A stretch of 25,129 nucleotides of DNA from JANXVV01 sp038230975 (GTDB lineage: Bacteria > Planctomycetota > Phycisphaerae > Tepidisphaerales > Tepidisphaeraceae). The position numbers and the translations under genes were made by a program. The notes beneath the pieces were generated by a model. It saw nothing but the letters and a program-made list of their open reading frames with translations, made no database searches and was not told the DNA's origin. The DNA is taken from positions 1 to 25,129 of the forward strand of contig JBBRMF010000050.1 in NCBI GenBank assembly GCA_038230975.1. The letters run 5' to 3'. Shown in pieces: positions 15,556-23,841 of this stretch; within the stretch, counting starts at the first letter, position 1; the number at the start of each line of letters is the position of its first letter.

Positions 15556-16875
15556 ATGGCCGCCGAGGATCACTCCGTGATTCCATTTAATCTTTCCGAT
15601 CGCACAACACGAACTGCGGATCAACCGATTGGGTTTCTAATTGCCACCGCGTTCGCGAATCCCCACATCATTTCCCTGGCGGCAGGTCTGGTGGATTATG
15701 AAACGCTTCCGAGCGCCGAAACGCGGGAATTAATGAAAGAGCTGCTGACCGATGACGCTGTCGGCCGTGCTCGATTGAACTACGGAACCACGCTCGGCCT
15801 GCCAGGACTGCGACAAAGCCTGCTCCAACATCTGGCGAAGCTCGACGGTCAAACGGTCGAAGAATTTGGCGCTTCTCCAGACCAGATAGCGATCACGAAT
15901 GGTAGTCAGCAATTATTGGCGTTGCTGACAGACGCTTTGGTAGACCCCGGCGACATTGTCATTACCGGATGGCCAAGCTATTTCGTCTACACCGGGGTTC
16001 TTCTCACGGCAGGCGCGGACGTGCGATGTGTCGGCATGGATGAAGACGGCATGATCCCGGAGAAGCTGGAAAAGGTTCTCGCGGACCTACAGCGCGCCGG
16101 CCAACTGCACCGCGTCAAAATCGTGTACATCGTCGATTATCACGATAACCCCACGGGCACCACTTTATCCGAAGAGCGCCGGCCGGCGATTCTTCAGATC
16201 GTTCGAAAATACAGCGATACGCACCGTATTCTTCTGCTCGAAGATGCCGCCTACCGCGAATTGACCTTTGAAGGTGAAGCCCCTCATTCTATTCGGCGCT
16301 TTGAATCCGAAACGCCAGAAGAGTGCCGTCAGGTCGCGTTACTTCAGACGTTTAGCAAACCGTTTGCGCCGGGCTTTAAAGTCGGCTACGGGCTGCTGCC
16401 GCGCGCGCTCATCGAGAAGATCGGACTCCTGAAGGACAATCTTGATTTCGGCACAGCCAACATGAGTCAGCATCTGGTTTACCGGGCGATGACCAGCGGC
16501 CTGTACGATCGGCATGTTCAAGTTCTGCGCCGTCGTTATCACGATAAAGCCAAGTGCATGCTGGCCGCGCTGGATCAACACCTGGGAGATTTTCTGCCCG
16601 GGCAGACCCACTGGACCCATCCGCGCGGCGGGTTGTATGTCTGGCTCACTCTTCCGGATTACATTGACACGACGCGCACCGGCCCACTGTTTGAACAGGC
16701 GATCCGTGAAGGTGTTCTTTATGTTCCGGGCTCCTATTGCTACGGGCCTGATCCCACCCGTCGCATCCCGCGAAACACCATTCGACTTAGTTTCGGGACT
16801 GCCACTCTTGAGCACATCCACCAGGGAATCGAACGGCTTGCTTCCGCGATTCGGAAGGTGAAGCGGAACGCGTAG
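15556..16875 (+). CDS. PLP-dependent aminotransferase, class I/II
   Basis: A 439-residue cytoplasmic fold-type I aminotransferase. Key residues visible are N198 in DNPTG, D230 in LLLEDAAYRE (binds the pyridine nitrogen), Y233, the Schiff-base lysine K268 in QTFSKPFAPG, and R410 in NTIRLSFG (binds the substrate carboxylate). The opening (ANPHIISLAAGLVDYETLP) and overall layout match the 2-aminoadipate/aromatic aminotransferase group related to LysN and to the enzyme domain of MocR regulators; there is no DNA-binding domain. The residue after APGF is lysine (K275) where arginine is common. The exact amino donor cannot be told. GGAGG (15544-15548), 7 nt upstream, fixes the start. It ends 25 nt from the stop of the converging PEPCK-like gene. 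Confidence 0.9.
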   Translation: MAAEDHSVIPFNLSDRTTRTADQPIGFLIATAFANPHIISLAAGLVDYETLPSAETRELMKELLTDDAVGRARLNYGTTLGLPGLRQSLLQHLAKLDGQTVEEFGASPDQIAITNGSQQLLALLTDALVDPGDIVITGWPSYFVYTGVLLTAGADVRCVGMDEDGMIPEKLEKVLADLQRAGQLHRVKIVYIVDYHDNPTGTTLSEERRPAILQIVRKYSDTHRILLLEDAAYRELTFEGEAPHSIRRFESETPEECRQVALLQTFSKPFAPGFKVGYGLLPRALIEKIGLLKDNLDFGTANMSQHLVYRAMTSGLYDRHVQVLRRRYHDKAKCMLAALDQHLGDFLPGQTHWTHPRGGLYVWLTLPDYIDTTRTGPLFEQAIREGVLYVPGSYCYGPDPTRRIPRNTIRLSFGTATLEHIHQGIERLASAIRKVKRNA

Positions 16876-16900
16876 TCAAGCCGGGTCATGCGCGGCGGAA

Positions 16901-19900
16901 TTAAGTTCTGTGCGTAAATATCGCCGGATCGGCACCGAGCGTACCTTCCAGGTCAACTAAATATTCACTGGCGCTTACCCGCACAAGCTCCACCATCGCA
17001 CGTTGGCGGCGATCAGCGACCTTCAGGCGTTGCGCTTCGGCCTGATGCGTCGGTCGCGCAAGGAATGAATCCAGGTAGGCGACATGGCGCTTCCAAAGCG
17101 CAATGTCGGTCTGCTGCTTGGCATGGAGTCGGGCGCGATACCAGTCGCTGGCCAGTAACGATTCTCGCGTGAACATCGCTCGTATTTCAGGATCATGCGC
17201 GGCCTTTCCTTCGTAGGAACCGTTCGCCATGATGTGGAGCAGGGCGCGAAGCGGCGGGCAAGCCTCGCGAACCGAATCACTTTCAAGATACGTTGCGGCC
17301 ACTTTTTGTTGGGCCTCCGTGATATTTTTCACCCCATCCGCAAACGCATCTCTATCTTGCGTTTCAGGCATGAGAATCGCTTCGTCAAACACTTTGGACG
17401 GGTTGTCGAACACACGACCAAAGAACGAGCGAACGAATCGTTCGGTAATGCGATATCCAAGTCGACTTGCAAGAATCAATTCACCGTGATGATGGAAATC
17501 TTTGATCGGCTCCAGGTAGCGCTCGCGGATCATGAAGTTTGGATCCTGCTCCTGCGGGGTCAGGCGGCACCAGATTTCCGGAACTAACAAGCTGATGTCG
17601 TGATCGACGCGAATGTTCGGACCAACATGTCCAGCCGAGGTTGAGAACCCAGCCAAACCGCTGAGGATATAACTGACCAGTGCATTGTTCAGATCAATCG
17701 TCGGGCTTAGGGCATTGAACGGACTCTTGGTCAGCGCGCCTTCGCTTCCGGCTCCGGTCGTGGAGGGACTCTTGCCGGTGAGTGAGCAAATAAAATCCAT
17801 GAATAATTCGGGGAGTTCCTGGAAATGAATTGGGTTGTATACCGCCAATCCGCGAATGTGAGCGCTCGGCTCCGCAGGATTGTTTCGCCGTCCAATCAGC
17901 ACGGCATTCACCGGCATGTATAGCGGTTGATCCGACGGTACGACCCGCGAAAATCGAGCGCCACGCTCGGCTACGTAAAGACTCATCGGATTAATTAAAT
18001 CGGGCCTTATTTGCAGGTAGCGGGGATTTTTACTCGGCTTGCCATCGACCATGCGCGGGTGATCAGACGCCACGACATTGGGCGAATTCTCCTTCACGGC
18101 AGCCTTTAACATCTCCTGCATCGAATGCGTATACGCGTCAAAGTCCGCGGCGCGCTCGACAATGCGACGCACGACATCGGTCTTCAGCGGCTCGAAATTG
18201 GAAATGAAGTTGTCCTGCCTCGCCAGGTCCGCCTCGGTCTGATGATCAAAACCACGATGGATCGCTTCATCCGGCCGTTGGAATAAACGGAACTCACAGT
18301 TCGTTGCAAACTTAAAGCTGTGTGCTTGATAACCGGAATTCAAGTGGGCCAGATTCTTATCCGGCACCACGACGGATGCGCTGATATCGTCTTCCGTCTG
18401 AATTTTCGCAGCCGGAAAAAAGTCTTGGCGTACTTTGAACGTTCGCCACGCGTTCGGCCCGGAAAAACCGACGCGCAGATAGGTTCCCACCAGCTTGCGA
18501 TCGGCAATCTTCAATTCATTTCCGGGCAATCCGTTGACCATGTCGACGCCGAAATGCGCCCTCCAATCGCCGGCCCACTCAGGTTTGTGAAATCGCTTGA
18601 TGATGAAGACGATCGGGTAGATGAAATTGGGAATGGACTTTAGCCATTCGTTGTATTCATCCGTGTATTCGCTGCTGGGCGTGAGAAGTTTGATGACGCT
18701 TCCAAGCGATCGTTGGGGGCTGAGAATCGGCCGGCTGGCGCGCCCGGAATAGTCGGGCCTTTCCTTGGCGGTCGGACGCCATCGCGTGGAGTAATCCTTG
18801 CTGAAAATCTCGTCGATCAACTGGAAGTCTTTTTTTACATCCGCCACAAAGACCGGTCCATAGAGCATGTAATCGGTTAGCGACTTGCTGATTTCGCTCT
18901 TGCCTCCCCCGCTTACGGTGCAGGGTTTGTGACAGAACGTGCCTTCGCCGGAAGTTCCGACGATGCGCCAGCTCGGCGCACCTTGATGCTTCTCGATTCG
19001 GATTTTGAATCCCGAGGGCGTCATATAGATCTTGCCGGGGACGAGTGGGATCGCGTGTTCCCGGCCTTGGTGGGTCCACCAGACTTCCTGCCGAGGCACG
19101 CTGGCACGGGCCTGATCGGGAATATAGATCAGGTTCGGCCATTCACGATCGATACCATATCCCTCCGGCTGAATATGCATCGTGTGCCCGTAATCCCGAA
19201 CTACATCAATGAAAGTGCGCCCGTTCACTTTACGGCTGTCTGACTGATATTCATTGCCAAAACTGTAGCTCGGGTACGCGATCGCCCCACCGGAATGCTC
19301 TTCTTCAACGTTTCCGTACAGGTTCGCTGCGTAGCTGATCTGCGTTTTTACTTCCTTCTTGCAGTAGCCGTAATAATTGTCGGCCAGCAAGGTGACGATG
19401 ACGCCCGCCTCGGTACGGCAAGTGAGCTTGAAGGGTGACCCATCATTGTATTTTTCCTGAGCCGTTTTCCAGCACATGCCGTCACGGCGTTGACGCGCGG
19501 AAGCGCTGTCGTAATGCGGCAGTCCAAGCTCTTTTTTTGTCACTTCCACAAGATGCGGTGCGAGGATCACACACCCCGTGTGACCGGTCCAGTGTTCTGG
19601 ATCCAAACCTGCATCGTTTTGCGGAAGGAATGGATCACCGGCGTTGCCAAAGATGGATTCGACAAAATCCAGATTGCTCACCAGGCTGCCCGGTGCAAAA
19701 AACCGAACTTCCATCGACTTCTGCAATCCAACTCCCGGCACTTCCGGGCAAACCGTCGGCCTCAGCAAAAGCGAAACAAACGTCCGGGCCGGTTCACTTC
19801 CACCGCTTGTAAACGGCAACTGCAGAAACTCTGGCGGAGCGATCAGCGCGCGACGGAAAAGTTCCGCAAAGACCCGTTTCGGCACGGCCTTCTTGTCACT

Positions 19901-20377
19901 GGGAATCGCCAGCCCTTCTTCGGCTACGTGGAAGGTGCCAACGGTTGTTCGCCGATCGTTGCGCGGATTGTGCAAGACACCATTCCGCACCCGGTAAGAA
20001 TGCAGAAGAGAATTACTAAACTCGTTACCGGCCGCCGGCAAAGAGAGTTCGCGCGCGACACCGTGTCGGTCCAGAACAAACGTGTAATCCGGCAAGCGCG
20101 GTCGCCAATCGAGGTTAAGATCCGCAAAATGGTCGGTGAGAAATGATTCGATTCGTCCATCGACCGGGCAGCGGTGGTCGCGAAGCGTGCGAGCCATCTC
20201 TCGATAACTTCCGAGTAAACCGCTGGCGATCTCCTGCAGATCCTCCGCCTGTTCGCTCGTGCTGATCAACCCATCGGAAACCAGGCGCAGGCTGACGCGC
20301 TGCAATTGCTGAAGCTGCTCTTTTTGAGAATCAGCGTGCCCAGCCCCATTGATGCCCAACTTCGCAAAAACATCCAT
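16901..20377 (-). CDS. Probable pyrophosphate-type PEP carboxykinase
   Basis: An 1158-residue soluble protein, about twice the size of GTP- or ATP-dependent PEP carboxykinases but the usual size of the diphosphate-dependent type (EC 4.1.1.38), which interconverts PEP, CO2 and phosphate with oxaloacetate and pyrophosphate. Two segments resemble the PEPCK active site: ADNYYGYCKKEVKTQIS (332-348), like the GYGGNxLLGKKCxALRIAS segment of GTP enzymes, and TVSGGGKSEISKS (487-499), at the place of the P-loop-like AFPSACGKTN. FVADVKKD (510-517) could supply the acidic metal ligand. There is no signal peptide and the N-terminal 100 residues look helical. The identification is from memory of the family, not a search; otherwise it is a large conserved protein of unknown function. 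An AAAGGT sequence precedes the ATG. Confidence 0.62.
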   Translation of the reverse strand: MDVFAKLGINGAGHADSQKEQLQQLQRVSLRLVSDGLISTSEQAEDLQEIASGLLGSYREMARTLRDHRCPVDGRIESFLTDHFADLNLDWRPRLPDYTFVLDRHGVARELSLPAAGNEFSNSLLHSYRVRNGVLHNPRNDRRTTVGTFHVAEEGLAIPSDKKAVPKRVFAELFRRALIAPPEFLQLPFTSGGSEPARTFVSLLLRPTVCPEVPGVGLQKSMEVRFFAPGSLVSNLDFVESIFGNAGDPFLPQNDAGLDPEHWTGHTGCVILAPHLVEVTKKELGLPHYDSASARQRRDGMCWKTAQEKYNDGSPFKLTCRTEAGVIVTLLADNYYGYCKKEVKTQISYAANLYGNVEEEHSGGAIAYPSYSFGNEYQSDSRKVNGRTFIDVVRDYGHTMHIQPEGYGIDREWPNLIYIPDQARASVPRQEVWWTHQGREHAIPLVPGKIYMTPSGFKIRIEKHQGAPSWRIVGTSGEGTFCHKPCTVSGGGKSEISKSLTDYMLYGPVFVADVKKDFQLIDEIFSKDYSTRWRPTAKERPDYSGRASRPILSPQRSLGSVIKLLTPSSEYTDEYNEWLKSIPNFIYPIVFIIKRFHKPEWAGDWRAHFGVDMVNGLPGNELKIADRKLVGTYLRVGFSGPNAWRTFKVRQDFFPAAKIQTEDDISASVVVPDKNLAHLNSGYQAHSFKFATNCEFRLFQRPDEAIHRGFDHQTEADLARQDNFISNFEPLKTDVVRRIVERAADFDAYTHSMQEMLKAAVKENSPNVVASDHPRMVDGKPSKNPRYLQIRPDLINPMSLYVAERGARFSRVVPSDQPLYMPVNAVLIGRRNNPAEPSAHIRGLAVYNPIHFQELPELFMDFICSLTGKSPSTTGAGSEGALTKSPFNALSPTIDLNNALVSYILSGLAGFSTSAGHVGPNIRVDHDISLLVPEIWCRLTPQEQDPNFMIRERYLEPIKDFHHHGELILASRLGYRITERFVRSFFGRVFDNPSKVFDEAILMPETQDRDAFADGVKNITEAQQKVAATYLESDSVREACPPLRALLHIMANGSYEGKAAHDPEIRAMFTRESLLASDWYRARLHAKQQTDIALWKRHVAYLDSFLARPTHQAEAQRLKVADRRQRAMVELVRVSASEYLVDLEGTLGADPAIFTHRT

Positions 20378-20427
20378 GATGACCTTTTGTTTGCTTGTGC
20401 GCCTTGCGCAAAAACGCGGTTTGATAC

Positions 20428-20455
20428 AGAATAGGGATCACGCGGAGGCTTTCAA
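20428..20455 (-). promoter_or_regulatory. Predicted promoter of the PEPCK-like gene
   Basis: On the minus strand, TTGAAA (20455-20450), a 16-nt spacer and TATTCT (20433-20428). The matches are 5/6 and 4/6. The leader would be about 44 nt and contains the AAAGGT ribosome-binding site. Confidence 0.45.
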
Positions 20456-20565
20456 CAGGCAAAAAGCGGACCTGATTTAAATAACGTTTGCATTGAATTT
20501 ATCTGGAAAGATTGTTGGGCGATCCGTTCAAACAGGCTCGGATGCACCCCTGCGACAACCCAATT

Positions 20566-20595
20566 TTGATGGCAAGAAAACGACGCATCTAGAAT
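20566..20595 (+). promoter_or_regulatory. Predicted promoter of the ECF sigma operon
   Basis: TTGATG (20566-20571), an 18-nt spacer and TAGAAT (20590-20595). The -10 match is 5/6. The transcript would start near 20602, consistent with the TTG start at 20649 and not with the open frame beginning at 20493. Confidence 0.45.
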
Positions 20596-20648
20596 TCTTA
20601 GACAAATGTACGTGCGGATTCCGTCTTTTACGGTACGAGGATACTCAT

Positions 20649-21143
20649 TTGGATGACGAAGCATTGCGATGGCGGCGATGGTTGGCGCGGCACGGGGCCT
20701 CGCTGGTCTTGTTCACTAGGCAGTGGACCGCATCGCCAGCAGATGCAGAGGATGCAATGCAAAACGGATTTCTGAATTTCTGGAAGAACCGGGCCAAAGC
20801 GCGCGACGAAGTGGCTTATCTCTATGCCTGCGTCCGCACCGCCGCCATGGATCTTACACGCGCCGGCCGTCGACGAGATCACCGCGAACTTCACGCCCAA
20901 CCGTTCATCCCTTCCGCATTCGAGCCGGCCATCGAGCGATTGGAACGGCAGGCGTCAATTGAAGCAGCGATCCAACGGCTTGCAGGAGATCAGCGAGAAG
21001 TCGTTGTGATGAAAATCTGGGGCGGTCTGACATTTTCCCAAATCGCAGAAGCCCTCGATATTCCCCCCAAATACCGCAGCATCGCGATATCGCTACGCGA
21101 TCGCTCGCCTGGAAACGCTATTGGCCGCAGAGGTGACGTGTGA
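20649..21143 (+). CDS. ECF-type RNA polymerase sigma factor with frameshifted C-terminus
   Basis: A small sigma-70 family factor that directs RNA polymerase to alternative promoters. Region 2 reads LFTRQWTASPADAEDAMQNGFLNFWKNR, with helices continuing to CVRTAAMDLTRAGRRRDHRE. Region 4 reads IQRLAGDQREVVVMKIWGGLTFSQIAEALDIPP. After IPP the frame leaves the family pattern. In the +1 frame the expected tail, NTAASRYRYAIARLETLL, appears and runs to a TGA at 21145-21147, so one base appears inserted in the CCCCCCAAA run at 21063-21071. As written, the protein lacks part of the region 4 recognition helix and may be non-functional. TTG at 20649 is chosen as start because GAGG lies 8 nt upstream; the frame is open back to 20493. 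The next gene overlaps by a GTGTGA junction. Confidence 0.82.
   Translation: MDDEALRWRRWLARHGASLVLFTRQWTASPADAEDAMQNGFLNFWKNRAKARDEVAYLYACVRTAAMDLTRAGRRRDHRELHAQPFIPSAFEPAIERLERQASIEAAIQRLAGDQREVVVMKIWGGLTFSQIAEALDIPPKYRSIAISLRDRSPGNAIGRRGDV
21063..21071 (+). other. Frameshift site CCCCCCAAA in the sigma factor
   Basis: Six C followed by three A, in frame as CCC CCC AAA. Removing one base restores the conserved IPPNTAASRYRYA motif and 25 family-like residues up to 21147. It could be a true mutation, a sequencing or assembly error at a homopolymer, or a +1 slip at CCC-A. The sequence alone cannot decide. Confidence 0.8.
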
Positions 21144-21460
21144 CTGATCCATTCAAAAGTATCGAGCAAGAACTTTCGCTCATGCGCCCACGCCCGCTTC
21201 CGGCCGAAGTCATCGAGCGCATTGAACAACACCTTGGCACCGTTCATTCAAACGATCGATGGCTCGTGGGTTCGATAAGCCTTGGCGCATTCGCAGCCTG
21301 TGTGATCACCTGTCTTTTATACCTCGAACCGCGCGTTACAATTTCCTCCCCCCTATTTGTGAATGTCGCGGCACACCCTTCAAAGCCCGATGATATCCCG
21401 CAGGTCTTTGTCTGGGCGGATCATCGCTTTCAACTAACGCATTCCCTGGAGAACCCATGA
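21140..21460 (+). CDS. Single-pass membrane protein, possible anti-sigma partner
   Basis: A 106-residue protein with a short cytoplasmic N-terminal part (helical PLPAEVIERIEQHL, about 19-32), one membrane segment (about 42-62) and a C-terminal outer part of about 44 residues. It starts with a GTG that overlaps the sigma factor end. This position and layout are typical of anti-sigma factors or sensor proteins that hold an ECF sigma at the membrane. However, there is no HxxxCxxC zinc motif and the cytoplasmic part is short, so a classical zinc anti-sigma domain is absent. It overlaps the next gene by ATGA. The family is not recognised; the role is inferred from position. Confidence 0.6.
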   Translation: MTDPFKSIEQELSLMRPRPLPAEVIERIEQHLGTVHSNDRWLVGSISLGAFAACVITCLLYLEPRVTISSPLFVNVAAHPSKPDDIPQVFVWADHRFQLTHSLENP

Positions 21461-22974
21461 AGCTACATTTGCCCCGACGACGCGTTTGGCGCGTTGCGAT
21501 CTATCTCGGCTCGTTTGCACTCGTGCTGATCGCCGCCGACATGGCCTTAGTTCAAATGCGACGGAAAATTCATCCCGGATACGATACCACACGCATTGTC
21601 GCTCCCCTCCAACCGGATGGATCGATCGACTACCTGCGCGCCGTCGACGTCCGATTCGGTGACGGTGTCACCCCCGAAAACAACGCCGCCATTCCACTTC
21701 TGCAAGCTTTAGGGCCGCAAGCCCTGACACCCAGGCAACCACTCAACGGGATCACCGAACTTCTTGGCATGCCGCCCTTTCCATCGCAGGGCGACTATTT
21801 CGTTTTGTATAAGGACTACTGCAAACAGCATCCTGAGTTGACCCCGCTCGAATCGAATGATCTAAACCATCCACAACCTTGGCCAATAAAAGTGGACGAA
21901 CTCACCGCGCGATGGATCAAAGACAGCACGAAGTCGCTCGCATTCGCAACGGAGGCCTCTAAGCGACCTCGGTTCTTTATCCCGTTTTACGCCGGATATC
22001 GCTATGAAACGATGATCGAGATCCTGCTTCCCCATCTCAGTCGCATCAAACAACTTGGCAGCGCCCTCAACGAACGCGCCCTGATTCGTTTGAGTGGTGA
22101 CGATGTGGCCGGATTCCGAGAAGATTTAATGACATCACATCGGCTGGCGCACCTTCTGGCGCAAAGGCCCACTCTCATCGAGCGAATGGTCGCCGTCGCC
22201 ATAGACCGGTCCACTTGTGCGTTTACACGCGTGGGACTTACCAGCGGAAAGCTCAATCGCGAACAAGCGCGCGCCATGGCCGTTGAGCTGGCTGCAATCG
22301 GGGATCTGCCTTCGTTTGCGGTTGCCGTCGACCAGGGTGAAAGGGTATTCGCGCTGGACACGCTCCAGACGCTTGCCAAACAAGGGCCCGTGCGCGCAGG
22401 TCAATTGATCAACGCCTTCACCGATCAAGGTATTTCCGGCATGCCCGCCCTCTTACGCTTCGTGCCTATCCCCTACGAAGCGGCTATGCGTCGAGTTAAT
22501 CATTATGAAGACGGTGCCCTGGCCGCTTTACGCGAGCCGACCTATTCTAAACGCCTGGCCGCCCTGAAAGCCTCACAAGAACAGATCCAACTCGGGCACA
22601 CCGCGTCACTGTCAATGTGGGATCTTACCAGTCCCAAATGGCCCGAGCAGCTTTTCGCCCCGGCTTTGCTACAAGTACTGCAAAAAGAAGTGTCCGCACA
22701 AATGGAGAGCCGCCTCACCCAAATCGCATCAATCCTGGCTGCGTTCAAGTCTGACCACGGCGTTTATCCCGCAACTCTTACCGAGCTTTCCCCGGCCTAC
22801 CTTGCCGTCGTTCCGATCGATTTATTTACCGATAAGCCCCTGATCTATTCACGCACGGAAAAAGGCTACTTACTCTATAGCATCGGACCGAACAGCGAAG
22901 ACGACCAGGGGAAAAAAGATGATCTGGACGCAAGCTATTTAAGCGCAGCTTCGCCCACCTCACAACCCCGATAA
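21457..22974 (+). CDS. Membrane-anchored protein with pseudopilin-like C-terminal domain
   Basis: A 505-residue protein. A basic N-terminus (HLPRRRVWR) precedes one membrane helix (about 11-30), so most of it faces the periplasm. The central part (about 60-400) is helical, with many leucine/arginine/alanine helices such as LIRLSGDDVAGFREDL and EQARAMAVELAAIGDLP; I do not recognise it. The C-terminal 80 residues (RLTQIASILAAFKSDHGVYP, LTDKPLIYSRTEKGYLLYSIGPNSEDD-like) closely resemble the head of GspG-type pseudopilins: a helix, a 'Y-P-x-L' strand and a 'Y-x-x-x-G-x-D' turn. Similar proteins follow ECF sigma genes in some planctomycetes as far as I recall. It is translationally coupled to the preceding gene (ATGA). 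Confidence 0.65.
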   Translation: MKLHLPRRRVWRVAIYLGSFALVLIAADMALVQMRRKIHPGYDTTRIVAPLQPDGSIDYLRAVDVRFGDGVTPENNAAIPLLQALGPQALTPRQPLNGITELLGMPPFPSQGDYFVLYKDYCKQHPELTPLESNDLNHPQPWPIKVDELTARWIKDSTKSLAFATEASKRPRFFIPFYAGYRYETMIEILLPHLSRIKQLGSALNERALIRLSGDDVAGFREDLMTSHRLAHLLAQRPTLIERMVAVAIDRSTCAFTRVGLTSGKLNREQARAMAVELAAIGDLPSFAVAVDQGERVFALDTLQTLAKQGPVRAGQLINAFTDQGISGMPALLRFVPIPYEAAMRRVNHYEDGALAALREPTYSKRLAALKASQEQIQLGHTASLSMWDLTSPKWPEQLFAPALLQVLQKEVSAQMESRLTQIASILAAFKSDHGVYPATLTELSPAYLAVVPIDLFTDKPLIYSRTEKGYLLYSIGPNSEDDQGKKDDLDASYLSAASPTSQPR

Positions 22975-22995
22975 ACCGAAAGATTCTTCGTATTG

Positions 22996-23018
22996 TCCCC
23001 TCTCCCCGTACCGGGAGA
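22996..23018. terminator. Hairpin between convergent genes
   Basis: TCTCCC (23001-23006) and GGGAGA (23013-23018) pair around a six-base loop, preceded by a C-rich run. It lies between the ends of a plus-strand and a minus-strand gene and could end both transcripts, although no T-run follows on either side. Its C-rich 'ctccccgtaccgggag' sequence is related to the repeat at 188-215. Confidence 0.5.
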
Positions 23019-23046
23019 CGAAGCAACAAGGCACGATCACGAACAA

Positions 23047-23790
23047 CTACTTCGTCGGATCAAAATACTTCGGATCCTGCGATATCCGACGAGTCACATA
23101 GTCGACATGCCCATCTGCAAAGCAGATATTTCCCCTGGAATCCAGTGATTGCTTTTGGCGGTCGTGCCGGACAGATAGAAAATTCTCTACCGTCGACCCG
23201 ATCAGGAATGGATTGAAGTTGCCGTCATCCAGCGAGCGTTCATCTTCTTCGATGAGAAGTATCTTTTCGGCCGCCCGACGAACGCCAGTGATCTTGACAT
23301 TTTTCATCCCCGCTTTCGGGTCGCTGGTCATCATCATGTTCATCGTATAGCTGTAGATGTATGCGTCGGGGGTGATCTTCCGCGTGTGGTAAGGAACATC
23401 GTCCGATGGGCAACGAAGTACCTTCAGTTGATACCCGCCAAGATAGCTACAGATCGCCGAATCAGCCGGTTTCTGGGCGGCATGCCACCAGATCCAGTCT
23501 TCAGCCTGCCAGGGGTTCCCGAATTTATCGAACTCACCGATGGCCGCATGGAACGGAAACCATCCCTTGTTTTCATTGGTGTACATCATGAACGCGATGC
23601 CTAGCTGGCGGAGATTGCTGGCACAGGCCACCCGATTGGCATTCTCCTTCGCGCGGGACAGCGCTGGTAGCAGAATGGAGATGAGCAAGGCGATGATTCC
23701 GATGACGACGAGGAGTTCAACCAGCGTGAAACCGTTGACTTGGCGTGTGCCATTCACCGGTTTTTGAGACCATCGAGATCTTCTTCTCAC
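23047..23790 (-). CDS. Planctomycete-type pseudopilin (H-X9-DG family)
   Basis: A 247-residue type II secretion/pilin-like protein. The leader ends at G20 and is followed by FTLVELLVVIGIIALLISILLPAL, with the conserved glutamate E25. The head begins RAKENANRVACASNLRQLGIAFMMYTNENKGWFP and contains the typical LRCPSD. Near the end is the FADGHVDY segment with 'DGHV' that marks this group of pseudopilins, which planctomycetes carry in many copies. Its function is unknown; some may be surface fibres or secreted proteins. The start is the GTG at 23790, supported by GGAGAG about 6 nt upstream. The gene diverges from the DUF4380 gene; only 51 nt separate their starts, so the promoters must be very close together. 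Confidence 0.9.
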   Translation of the reverse strand: MRRRSRWSQKPVNGTRQVNGFTLVELLVVIGIIALLISILLPALSRAKENANRVACASNLRQLGIAFMMYTNENKGWFPFHAAIGEFDKFGNPWQAEDWIWWHAAQKPADSAICSYLGGYQLKVLRCPSDDVPYHTRKITPDAYIYSYTMNMMMTSDPKAGMKNVKITGVRRAAEKILLIEEDERSLDDGNFNPFLIGSTVENFLSVRHDRQKQSLDSRGNICFADGHVDYVTRRISQDPKYFDPTK

Positions 23791-23806
23791 GACTCTCTCC
23801 GTTCTG

Positions 23807-23835
23807 TTCGACGAGTCAACATTCCTTAGTATACT
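23807..23835 (+). promoter_or_regulatory. Predicted promoter of the DUF4380 gene (leaderless)
   Basis: A good -10 box, TATACT (23830-23835, 5/6), ends 6 nt before the ATG at 23842, so the transcript would start on the A of the start codon. The -35 region (TTCGAC, 23807-23812) is a poor match. No Shine-Dalgarno sequence is present. Confidence 0.4.
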
Positions 23836-23841
23836 GTGACG

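Noticed and set aside
20493..20648. N-terminal extension of the sigma factor
   Set aside because: The extra residues do not look like a sigma factor and the segment contains the likely promoter; TTG at 20649 has GAGG at 8 nt.
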